The notes beneath the pieces are model-generated. The model was given only the letters and a program-made list of their open reading frames with translations, was not told the DNA's origin and made no database searches. A DNA stretch of 25,373 bases from a virus. Numbering within the stretch: position 1 is the first letter of the stretch; each line of letters begins with the position of its first letter. Positions 6,987-13,711 of the stretch are shown here, in pieces. The stretch spans positions 1 through 25,373 of the IMG/VR virus record IMGVR_UViG_3300044984_000949. One strand, 5' to 3'. A program made the position numbers and the translations under genes.

Positions 6987-8534
6987 TTATGCGTAGGTAG
7001 AAATCATGCGGGCCATTTCAGCATCGGTCAATGAGCTGCCTGATTTGATTGCAGACGCGTATGTATTTAGACCGCGGACAAGCATTCGAAGACTTGGTGG
7101 CTCCTTCGAAGTAGTTTTAGCAATAAGATCCGCGACGTGCAAACGAGATTTTAGATCGAGTGTAAGACCTTCTTCAAGTTCGGTATCAGGTGCAATGATC
7201 TTCATAAAGTCGAACAACTCTTGATCGGTCGGGTCAATCGTGATCATATAACCACGCGTGCGGAGAGCTCCGTCAGGATCAAGTTTATCCATCTTAAGGT
7301 TCGAGATGAAAACGATACGACCCGTGAACTCAAACCATTGAGGGACTGCACCAGCATCAAGGATTTCGTCTTTCGTATAGTCGTCCGGGTTCATGACACT
7401 CGCGCCACGCTTACTCCAAACGAGCTTACGGAATTTCTGAGTGTCGGTCGCTGCCTTGAGAACGTTACGACCTTCTTGGTCACCGAACACAGCATCCGAG
7501 TCATCGAATACAACGAGTTCATTTTGGTAACGGTAGAGAAGGCTGTATAGACCTGATGCTGAGATAGAGCCTTTGTTGACGAACATGTTCTTTCCGTCAA
7601 CATATCCCATGCCAGCAAGCGTGCGCATAACAGGTACCGTCTTACCGACACCACCGCGTCCTGCGACGAAGATTGCATTTGTTGCGCCAGAAACCATCCA
7701 CTTGACGAGATTGACTAGGTCCTTCTGTTGCTGCTCGTATGTTAGGCGTTCGCGCTGATCTTCGAGCTTATCAGCTTGAGCATCTTGCTCAGGGTAATCT
7801 TCCTTAGCATTGCCACGTGTAACAGTTGCAGTTTCAGCACCGATAGCCTTGAGAACATCATCGCGTTGCTTCTTCATCGCGCTGATGTCGCGAGCCTTGC
7901 CCCACCATGCGTAAGCGGTACCTTGTTTTGCAATAAGCTCGGGATACCGGCGTTCAAGTTCATCAAAGATTTTTACGCCAGCACCTTTGTAACGACCGTG
8001 AATCTTTCCCTTTGTAAAGTTAGGCTCTTGAATTAGATCGAGAACACCATCGAAAATTTCAGGCATGCCAAATGACGCCGGCGCACCAGCTTCTGATATG
8101 ACTGACGAACCTTCAATAAAAGATTCGTTGAGCGGTACGCCGTCAGGCATCGTGATGATCTCATTAGGAACAGTCGATGTCTTGAGGATGTCAGCTACGA
8201 TAGGAAGAGCCTTGACAATAGACACAGGATTGTTGAACGTAATAACGTATGGGCGAGATTCTTTACCGTTCCAATACGTGATTGAGTTTAACTCAGCAAT
8301 GCCAACGCCTGTTGGTTGCTTCCAGTTAAGACGAAGTGATTGATTCTTCTGAGGAAACATCCAACGAATGCCGTAACCGCGATGCTTACCGCCGCCCTCG
8401 AATTGTTCAACGCCGTGTAGACGGAACATTCTCATTCCTGTCTGTCTTTTGAGATACTTGGTGATAACGTCACCAACTTTGTCGAGCGAGGCCGGAGCAA
8501 AGCCTTCTTCTAGAAATGATTTGAAACTTAGCAT
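6987..8534 (-). CDS. AAA+/P-loop ATPase with capsid-targeting-like N-terminus
   Basis: A 515-residue protein. The ATPase domain has Walker A GRGGVGKT (292-299), Walker B LVVFDDSD (340-347) and a later IVFISNL like a sensor-1 strand. The N-terminal 140 residues form a separate beta-rich domain, and residues 150-270 are a linker rich in Lys, Glu and Gln. The first residues, MLSFKSFLEEG, resemble the T4 capsid-targeting peptide (MKTYQEF-type), and L8-E9-E10 then G fits the prohead-protease consensus; ISE then A at 146-149 fits it again. An exact late promoter lies 27 bases upstream of the ATG. It may be a packaged protein or an assembly/remodelling ATPase. No ribosome site is evident. Confidence 0.8.
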   Translation of the reverse strand: MLSFKSFLEEGFAPASLDKVGDVITKYLKRQTGMRMFRLHGVEQFEGGGKHRGYGIRWMFPQKNQSLRLNWKQPTGVGIAELNSITYWNGKESRPYVITFNNPVSIVKALPIVADILKTSTVPNEIITMPDGVPLNESFIEGSSVISEAGAPASFGMPEIFDGVLDLIQEPNFTKGKIHGRYKGAGVKIFDELERRYPELIAKQGTAYAWWGKARDISAMKKQRDDVLKAIGAETATVTRGNAKEDYPEQDAQADKLEDQRERLTYEQQQKDLVNLVKWMVSGATNAIFVAGRGGVGKTVPVMRTLAGMGYVDGKNMFVNKGSISASGLYSLLYRYQNELVVFDDSDAVFGDQEGRNVLKAATDTQKFRKLVWSKRGASVMNPDDYTKDEILDAGAVPQWFEFTGRIVFISNLKMDKLDPDGALRTRGYMITIDPTDQELFDFMKIIAPDTELEEGLTLDLKSRLHVADLIAKTTSKEPPSLRMLVRGLNTYASAIKSGSSLTDAEMARMISTYA

Positions 8535-8561
8535 ATGATTAGATGTTGTGGCTATTGCGGT

Positions 8562-8569
8562 TATTTATA
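8562..8569 (-). promoter_or_regulatory. T4-type late promoter, exact TATAAATA
   Basis: The minus strand reads TATAAATA, overlapping the stop codon of the 87-residue gene at 8565-8567. The predicted start site leaves a leader of about 20 bases before the ATPase ATG at 8532-8534. It marks the probable boundary between the early/middle genes to the right and the late genes to the left. Confidence 0.7.
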
Positions 8570-8828
8570 CGAACTGAAGCTGCTGCATATCAATCGGATG
8601 CTTTTCTAAGTGATCAGGCGATGGTTGTCTCGCATACCACGTTCCTTCCGTGTTATTTCGCTTTGCTCCTATCGAGAAGTCCTGCACAACTAACTGAAAG
8701 CCGCATTCATCCTTGTTCTTCACATAGTAACCCAACGAGCCGCCATCTCTAAAAGTAGTGTCAGGCTCCTTCGGCACAACTATCTTGTTAGGCAACGGCG
8801 TATTTACGAATTCTCTAAATGTTTTCAT
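8565..8828 (-). CDS. Small unknown phage protein
   Basis: An 87-residue protein beginning MKTFREFVNTPLP. I do not recognise the body, which is hydrophilic and contains SLGYYVKNKDECGFQLVVQDF. The first seven residues match the short M-K-T-(F/Y)-x-x-F leader found on T4 internal proteins and on other proteins of T4-like phages. Its start overlaps the thyX stop (ATGA-type), so it is translated with thyX. It contains a TAA that also forms part of the late promoter of the next gene. Confidence 0.7.
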   Translation of the reverse strand: MKTFREFVNTPLPNKIVVPKEPDTTFRDGGSLGYYVKNKDECGFQLVVQDFSIGAKRNNTEGTWYARQPSPDHLEKHPIDMQQLQFV

Positions 8829-9652
8829 TCAGTTATTCCGTTGTAGACATTACATACATTCTTTGGTAGAGACTGCCGATACTGAACCCAACCATTGAAG
8901 TTCCCTGATCTCTCAGACGAAAGCAATGATGGCGAAGCTTGATGCTCGAACGGAGAAGCATGGACTGGCGTCGATGCGACTAAACGATCATAGATCAACA
9001 GCGCTTTCTCAAGTGACTCATCAGTCTTACGGTATGAAACCTGAGCGCACAACGATGCAGACAATTTGATGCACTCGTCAAGTGTGTACCGCTTCTTGTC
9101 TTCGTCAGACACATACGGAAGATGGTACTCGTCAACATACTTCAAGTCAGGCGTGTTGATTGAATAAAGGTCCCACATCGAATCCGCGAGCGCATGAATC
9201 TCAGGCTGAGCTGCAGGATGTCGGCGTAGATGGAAGAAGTTATCCCAGTCAGTGGCAGTAGCCACAACCTTGATGTGCGCCCACGGCTCGAGCATGCGGT
9301 TAGCAATCTGTTTGTGCAGACCCTGCTTGACCATTTCTTTTACGTTATAGATCGCTGAATCACGAGCTTCAATCCAAATCTGTTTGGCGTTATACAGAGC
9401 AGCTCCAGTAAGCTCTTCTGTTGCAGCCATGCCTGCTTGGTTCTTGCCCCAGAAGACAGGCCATGCTGGATTCTCCGTGACCTGCTTGATCATGGTCTCG
9501 ATAGGAATTGCGCGCGATGATGCGGCGTTCTTCGAGATCATTCGGTGAGTCATGAACTCCGAATGAATGAACCGAGGATACTCAAGTTCAAACGTCGTGA
9601 TGCGTTTGCCTGATGTTGAGATCGAGTCAGCGATGATTTTTGTTGTGATCAT
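8825..9652 (-). CDS. thyX: Flavin-dependent thymidylate synthase ThyX
   Basis: A 275-residue protein. It makes dTMP from dUMP using methylene-tetrahydrofolate and FAD/NADPH. The sequence THRMISKNAASSRA at residues 35-48 corresponds to the ThyX signature RHRxxSxNExSxR, with the first Arg and the Glu replaced, a variant I recall from phage ThyX proteins. Further support is the C-terminal sequence SPFEHQ followed by a segment ending in GWVQYRQ (the folate/FAD and dUMP-binding end of the family). Its ATG overlaps the stop of a 55-residue gene (ATGA). As ThyX can supply dTMP, the separate ThyA-fold enzyme at 22119-22868 is free for another role. Confidence 0.93.
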   Translation of the reverse strand: MITTKIIADSISTSGKRITTFELEYPRFIHSEFMTHRMISKNAASSRAIPIETMIKQVTENPAWPVFWGKNQAGMAATEELTGAALYNAKQIWIEARDSAIYNVKEMVKQGLHKQIANRMLEPWAHIKVVATATDWDNFFHLRRHPAAQPEIHALADSMWDLYSINTPDLKYVDEYHLPYVSDEDKKRYTLDECIKLSASLCAQVSYRKTDESLEKALLIYDRLVASTPVHASPFEHQASPSLLSSERSGNFNGWVQYRQSLPKNVCNVYNGITE

Positions 9653-9816
9653 GCTTGCTTTCTGTTTTCAATATTTTGTGCCTCAATCTGAAGGCGCGTT
9701 TGGACAGCACCGAGGAATGACTGATACACATAGATTGCCTCCTGCCTTTCATTGACATTCGCAAAATCAATTGAGTTTAGAAACTTATCGGCGATTGCTT
9801 GTTCTTTTTCGTTCAT
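9649..9816 (-). CDS. 55-residue unknown protein, coupled to thyX
   Basis: A short frame of 55 codons starting MNEKEQAIADKFLNSIDF and ending in ENRKQA. It has ATGA overlaps at both ends: its ATG (9814-9816) overlaps the stop of the CSCEMC gene and its TGA (9649-9651) overlaps the thyX ATG. Without it there would be an otherwise unexplained 160-base gap. The sequence is hydrophilic and probably all-helical (NVNERQEAIYVYQSFLGAV). Function unknown. Confidence 0.75.
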   Translation of the reverse strand: MNEKEQAIADKFLNSIDFANVNERQEAIYVYQSFLGAVQTRLQIEAQNIENRKQA

Positions 9817-10082
9817 TGTTCTGTTTGGTTTATGTTACTAAGAGCTTTTCTTTCTTGCATCGTGAGCTTGCTTGTTCCGTTTGCCCAACGTGATCGTCTT
9901 GGGTTACGACACATCTCGCATGAGCATGGTGTCGGAGTATCCTTGAGATGTCGTGCCCGCTTCTCGATGCGTTCTATATTAGGAGATGATCCTTGTTCCC
10001 ACTTATTGTTTTCGGTCTTAACGCGTGTTCGCGCGCGCTCGAGCGCGACCTGATCTTTGTGGCGGTTGTATGACAGGCTCAT
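9813..10082 (-). CDS. Small phage protein with CSCEMCRNPRR zinc-binding-like motif
   Basis: The frame is open from a GTG at 10151, but I choose the ATG at 10082 (89 residues, MSLSYNRHKDQ) because it reduces the overlap with the upstream zinc-ribbon gene from 134 to 65 bases. The C-terminal half has CSCEMCRNPRRSRW and then LTMQERKA, a Cys-x-Cys-x-x-Cys cluster followed by basic residues. From memory this block is widespread in T4-like and other phages as a small conserved protein of unknown role. The N-terminal half is basic and helical. It may bind metal and nucleic acid, which is inference. Confidence 0.7.
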   Translation of the reverse strand: MSLSYNRHKDQVALERARTRVKTENNKWEQGSSPNIERIEKRARHLKDTPTPCSCEMCRNPRRSRWANGTSKLTMQERKALSNINQTEQ

Positions 10083-10194
10083 TGGTTTGGGCAAAGGGGT
10101 TACAGTAACTACATTCGCGTCTCGGCTCGTACCGCTCAAACTCGTTTCCACATATTGAGCAGGGGCCGATTACCCATCGTCTTATCTTCTTCAT
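10018..10194 (-). CDS. 58-residue zinc-ribbon protein
   Basis: A 58-codon frame starting MKKIRRWVIGPCSICGNEF. It has two Cys pairs, CSIC (12-15) and CSYC (28-31), spaced as in a small zinc ribbon, and an Arg-rich C-terminus (SGRARARANTR). Its ATG at 10192-10194 overlaps the TGA of the preceding 114-residue gene (ATGA), the same coupling as elsewhere. The overlap with the downstream CSCEMC gene is 65 bases in another frame. Likely a nucleic-acid or protein adaptor; function unknown. Confidence 0.7.
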   Translation of the reverse strand: MKKIRRWVIGPCSICGNEFERYEPRRECSYCNPFAQTNEPVIQPPQRSGRARARANTR

Positions 10195-10535
10195 GCCGGG
10201 TCAGCTGTAAAGTTGAATGAGAGTAGTTCGATGTCTTTTACCATGCCTTCTTCTATACGACCAACAAAGGCGGGCCTAACATGTAAAGCGCGAAGGGCCT
10301 CATCATTTGGAAACAGATGGACCGTGCCAGACATTTCGAAGTCGTTGAACTGAATGTCTTTGACTTCGCCGCATACGTTCTCAAGATTCACGCCTGCTTC
10401 CCTGCTGAATGCACGCTGAATTAGCATAGGCTTGCCTCTTGCGATGTATTCATCAATCGCCTTCTTTACGACATCCGTTGAGTAGGTCAGCCCATTTAGG
10501 TTCGGCTCGTTCAGTGTCATTAGTTTTACTTGCAT
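10191..10535 (-). CDS. Unknown phage protein with NLNGLTYS motif
   Basis: A 114-residue protein beginning MQVKLMTLNEPNLNGLTYS. The sequence N-x-N-G-x-x-Y, followed by a helix ending in AIDEYIARGKP and later VCGEVKDIQ, resembles the N-terminal part of phage prohead-protease-like proteins, but the protein is far too short for a complete protease and I see no catalytic Ser/His. It overlaps the previous gene by 83 bases and the zinc-ribbon gene by ATGA. Function unknown. Confidence 0.7.
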   Translation of the reverse strand: MQVKLMTLNEPNLNGLTYSTDVVKKAIDEYIARGKPMLIQRAFSREAGVNLENVCGEVKDIQFNDFEMSGTVHLFPNDEALRALHVRPAFVGRIEEGMVKDIELLSFNFTADPA

Positions 10536-10647
10536 ATCTGTATTTGAATTTGAATGGATGCGGGCGGAAGATAGTCTTCGAATAGTCAGGCGCTGGGATA
10601 TCCGTCATCACCCACTTACGTCCATGTATGATAACTATTTCGCTCAT
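10453..10647 (-). CDS. Small unknown protein overlapping its neighbour
   Basis: A 64-residue frame, MSEIVIIHGRKWVMTD onwards. The ATG at 10645-10647 overlaps the helicase TGA in an ATGA junction, which argues that it is translated. Its last 83 bases overlap the next gene in a different frame, which is unusual and lowers confidence. The sequence is basic in the middle (HPFKFKYRYASK) with no known motif. It could also be a short reading frame whose main role is translational coupling. Confidence 0.5.
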   Translation of the reverse strand: MSEIVIIHGRKWVMTDIPAPDYSKTIFRPHPFKFKYRYASKTNDTERAEPKWADLLNGCRKEGD

Positions 10648-12035
10648 GTCTTGAATCCAGTGAACTGTTTTCGTTCGGGCTTACCTGCGCTGAACGGTGT
10701 CTGCACGACATTTGATTGCGAGGACGACTCGTTCGCGATGTTAGCCATTGGGTCAGCAATGTCATACAACCGCATCTTAGCTCGATCAACACCGACCGTG
10801 AATCGCTTGTACTTGCCTACATCATTGTAACGATTCTTGAGTTGCTTAATCATGATCTGACCCATCTTCTCGAGTTGTTCAGTTGACATCAAGGCGATCA
10901 TCAAGTCCGCTGTTGCAGGAAGACCGAATGATTCAGACGTGTCCGTGATTTCAACGTCGGACGAGGCATACCCGGATCGAGTGACCTGCGTGGCTGACCA
11001 AATCGGAACATTGAACTCGACCGCCAAACCGCGAAGCTCTTCAGCAATCGACTTGATGAGCGAGTATGTACCGCCTTCAGCTCCACCTTTGATTCGAGAC
11101 GATGCACAAATGTTCAGGTAGTCGATGAAGATGATGTCAGGAACGAAGTTCTTCTTCAGCTTCAGTTCCATCAGGAGCGCCCGGAAGTGTCCGGCATGAG
11201 CAGCTCCTGTTGGATATTCCTTGATGATCAGCTTGCCGTGTGTCTTTGCAGCAATGCCTTTGATCTTGTGATTGAACATCTCCTTCGAGAGGTTCGTGAT
11301 CTGATCAATGTTGATGTCGAAGAGGTTAGCATCATTACGTTCAGCGATCTTTTCCTCCGCCATTTCCATCGTGATGTATAACACACTACGACCTTGGGCC
11401 ATCGCCGCAGCCGCGAGGTGACACATAGCGAGCGACTTACCCACGGCAGTACCTGCAAGAATGATGTTCAATGTCTTGCGCGATACACCGCCGTTCGTGA
11501 TCTTGTTCAACATGTCGATGTCGAACGCAATCTTATCCTCGACGCGGTGATAGTAATCATACCGCTTCTCCGCGTCCTCGAGGTAGTCGTGGCCTACGTT
11601 AGTGTCGAATGTTACTGCAAGCGCCTTCGAGAGGATGTCAGGAATCATCCCCTCCGCCTTACCTTCAGCCTTGCCGTCGATGATCTGAATCGACTCCATG
11701 ATTGCGATGTAGACTGCACGGTCCTTACACCACTTCTCGGTCGAGTCAACTAACCAATCATACTCAACAATCTCTGGCGTATCAACGTCGGAGATTAGTT
11801 TCGCGACGTTGATCGTGTCAGCGCCTACGTTATGATTTGATGCGCGGAATTCAATGTCAAGTACTGCAGAGTTAGGCAGCTTGTTATACTTGGAAATGAA
11901 CTTAAGAATCAGATCATAAACAACTCGATGCTCGCCCTCAAAGTATTCAGGCTTTATGTGTGGTAACGCCTTACGGCAGAATGTCTCATCATGGAGTAGT
12001 CCCTTTACGATTATCGTCTGTAAATTTGGTTGCAT
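10644..12035 (-). CDS. Replicative DNA helicase, DnaB/T4 gp41-like
   Basis: A 463-residue protein of the RecA-like hexameric helicases that unwind DNA 5' to 3' at the fork and work with primase. The N-terminal all-helical domain (residues 1-120) is followed by a RecA-type core with Walker A GTAVGKS (195-201) and Walker B IIFIDYLNI (301-309). A later SATQVTRSG corresponds to the H3/Q-type motif region. The length matches T4 gp41 (475 residues). It lies downstream of uvsX with two small genes between, placing replication and recombination genes in one transcript. Confidence 0.92.
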   Translation of the reverse strand: MQPNLQTIIVKGLLHDETFCRKALPHIKPEYFEGEHRVVYDLILKFISKYNKLPNSAVLDIEFRASNHNVGADTINVAKLISDVDTPEIVEYDWLVDSTEKWCKDRAVYIAIMESIQIIDGKAEGKAEGMIPDILSKALAVTFDTNVGHDYLEDAEKRYDYYHRVEDKIAFDIDMLNKITNGGVSRKTLNIILAGTAVGKSLAMCHLAAAAMAQGRSVLYITMEMAEEKIAERNDANLFDINIDQITNLSKEMFNHKIKGIAAKTHGKLIIKEYPTGAAHAGHFRALLMELKLKKNFVPDIIFIDYLNICASSRIKGGAEGGTYSLIKSIAEELRGLAVEFNVPIWSATQVTRSGYASSDVEITDTSESFGLPATADLMIALMSTEQLEKMGQIMIKQLKNRYNDVGKYKRFTVGVDRAKMRLYDIADPMANIANESSSQSNVVQTPFSAGKPERKQFTGFKT

Positions 12036-12324
12036 CTTTGCCTATATGTATTTCTTCACTTGATAGGATATCGGCAAGGATATCACCTATCATATTTCTA
12101 AACGCATCACTCGTCTCCAGATCTTCTGGTGCGAATGAGGTGTCACCTACATCTTCGATGCGGTAATCAAATGAGAGGACTGCAGTGTCGTTGCGCCGAT
12201 CCTCCCTAATAGAAACACGCCCATAAGTGTAAATAACACCAGCCCAATTGCCGGTCATCAATCGAATCGAGTAAAGAGTCGAATCGGCGTGTTCTACAAA
12301 ATTGTAATCTATTTCCTCTTCCAT
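11989..12324 (-). CDS. Unknown 111-residue acidic protein
   Basis: The frame is open from a TTG at 12372, but I choose the ATG at 12322-12324 (MEEEIDYNFVEHAD), 5 bases after the stop of the preceding gene. The protein is acidic, with a beta-rich first half and a C-terminal helix (DAFRNMIGDILADILSSEE). Its last 47 bases overlap the start of the helicase gene in another frame. I do not recognise it. Its position between uvsX and the helicase suggests a replication accessory role, as inference only. Confidence 0.65.
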   Translation of the reverse strand: MEEEIDYNFVEHADSTLYSIRLMTGNWAGVIYTYGRVSIREDRRNDTAVLSFDYRIEDVGDTSFAPEDLETSDAFRNMIGDILADILSSEEIHIGKDATKFTDDNRKGTTP

Positions 12325-12329
12325 GTAAA

Positions 12330-12620
12330 TCAAGAAATGGTTAGTCGAATGAAATTCCTGATGAGTGTCCAATTCACGGAGAACCTAACAGGCACGCCTA
12401 GCAGGCTACAGTTGAAGTTGGTTGCGTCACCAAAGCTCAACTCGTTTGCTAGGTTAGGCGACACCTCAACCATGACCTGGGTAGGCGCTTGCCTACCACG
12501 CTCAGCACTGTACTTGATAAGTTCATCTCGGATAAGTTGATGAACTTCATTAGTGCGTTCGCCTAACCATCTGACACGCGAGAATTCGATGTCGACTTGG
12601 ACTATCTTGGTGTTAGGCAT
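12330..12620 (-). CDS. Unknown 96-residue protein
   Basis: A 96-residue protein, MPNTKIVQVDIEF onwards. I choose the ATG at 12618-12620 rather than the one at 12650 because a strong AGGAGG lies 6 bases upstream of it; it overlaps the uvsX stop by 8 bases. The pattern is helix (ERTNEVHQLIRDELIKYSAE) then strands (TQVMVEVSP and LGVPVRFSVNW). No motif recognised. It is coupled to uvsX and probably co-expressed with it. Confidence 0.7.
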   Translation of the reverse strand: MPNTKIVQVDIEFSRVRWLGERTNEVHQLIRDELIKYSAERGRQAPTQVMVEVSPNLANELSFGDATNFNCSLLGVPVRFSVNWTLIRNFIRLTIS

Positions 12621-13689
12621 CTTCGTCCTCCTCATCCGTGTCAGGACCAACTTCGTCTGAGTCGTCTGAGATCATTTGACGAAGTCCGATCGTGTACTTG
12701 TTCGTGATGTAGTCCGCGAAGGGTTGATAGTTGACCAGTTCAGCAAAGTACGAATCAGGGATTGCCTTAGGACGAACCTTCGCAGTACCAAACTCTCCGG
12801 TCGCAAAGTCAAGCAACTGACAGAATTGGGCGGATGGCTTCTGAATGAAACCTGCTTCCAACGCAAGGTCAAGCAAACCTGAGTACTTGTCGATGCCGCC
12901 GTCCCATGAAACCGAAATCGGAATCTTGGACTTCTCCTTGACGAACCGGCTCTTCTCGACATTGATGACGAAGTGATAACCTTGAACCTCAGTACCTACC
13001 TTGTCTTGTTGACGACCGACGATCCAAATGTTGGATGCGGAGTAATAGATGCCAGTACCACCTGAGACGACTGCTTTCGGGAACAAGCCCATCTCTTGAT
13101 ATGTGTGGTTCACGGCCAAGCAAGGAACATCCTTGATCGTGAGGAACGGCGTGACCATACGGAACAAGCCTTTGATCGACTTTGCACGCGACATGTCCGT
13201 GACCGACTTCGCGTCGATTGCGTCCTCCAACTCCTTCTTCGATGCAAGGTTACCAATTGAGTCGATGATGATAATGACCTTGTCTTTCCGATCAAGGTTT
13301 TCAAGTTGGTTGACAAGGTCGAACTTCAGCTCCTCGACATCCTTGATAGGAATGTGTAGAACACGCGCAGGATCAATCCCGAACGATTCGAAGTATGCTT
13401 GAGGCGAACCGAATTCCGAATCATAGAACATCAGACATGCGTCCTTGTGCTTGTTCAGATATGCCGCGGCCATAAGCAACGCATAGCTTGTCTTGAAGTG
13501 TTTGGATGGACCTGCAAGAACAGTAAGGCCTGAAGCGAGACCACCGTTAAGTGAGCCTGAGAGCGCGACGTTGATCATCGGCACTGGCGTTGTCGTCAAC
13601 TCAACCTTTCCAAAGAAAGGTGAGTCACATAGGATCTCCGCGGATTTGACGCGGGAGTTCTTCTTGAGTTTGTCGAGTATTGCTGACAT
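12613..13689 (-). CDS. uvsX: UvsX-like RecA-family recombinase
   Basis: A 358-residue protein. It forms filaments on single-stranded DNA and drives strand exchange and recombination-dependent replication. The Walker A is GPSKHFKTS (60-68), the characteristic UvsX form, with Walker B KVIIIIDSIG (137-146). A highly acidic C-terminal tail (DTDEEDEDA) matches the regulatory tail of UvsX/RecA. T4 UvsX is about 391 residues, so this is slightly shorter. A 22-base gap separates it from the methyltransferase gene with no obvious promoter or ribosome site, so it may be read from the upstream transcript. Confidence 0.95.
   Translation of the reverse strand: MSAILDKLKKNSRVKSAEILCDSPFFGKVELTTTPVPMINVALSGSLNGGLASGLTVLAGPSKHFKTSYALLMAAAYLNKHKDACLMFYDSEFGSPQAYFESFGIDPARVLHIPIKDVEELKFDLVNQLENLDRKDKVIIIIDSIGNLASKKELEDAIDAKSVTDMSRAKSIKGLFRMVTPFLTIKDVPCLAVNHTYQEMGLFPKAVVSGGTGIYYSASNIWIVGRQQDKVGTEVQGYHFVINVEKSRFVKEKSKIPISVSWDGGIDKYSGLLDLALEAGFIQKPSAQFCQLLDFATGEFGTAKVRPKAIPDSYFAELVNYQPFADYITNKYTIGLRQMISDDSDEVGPDTDEEDEDA
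12627..12632 (-). promoter_or_regulatory. Strong Shine-Dalgarno site, AGGAGG
   Basis: The minus strand reads AGGAGG 6 bases before the ATG at 12618-12620. It lies within the acidic Asp/Glu tail codons of uvsX, and it decides the start of the 96-residue gene. Confidence 0.6.
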
Positions 13690-13711
13690 ATGTTATTGTG
13701 TGGTGTGTGTA

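Noticed and set aside
12301-12329. TTTACA, 17 bases, TACAAT on the minus strand, like the three early promoters
   Set aside because: It lies inside the start of the 111-residue gene, the -10 box is imperfect, and no ATG follows at 7 bases. Possible weak internal promoter only.
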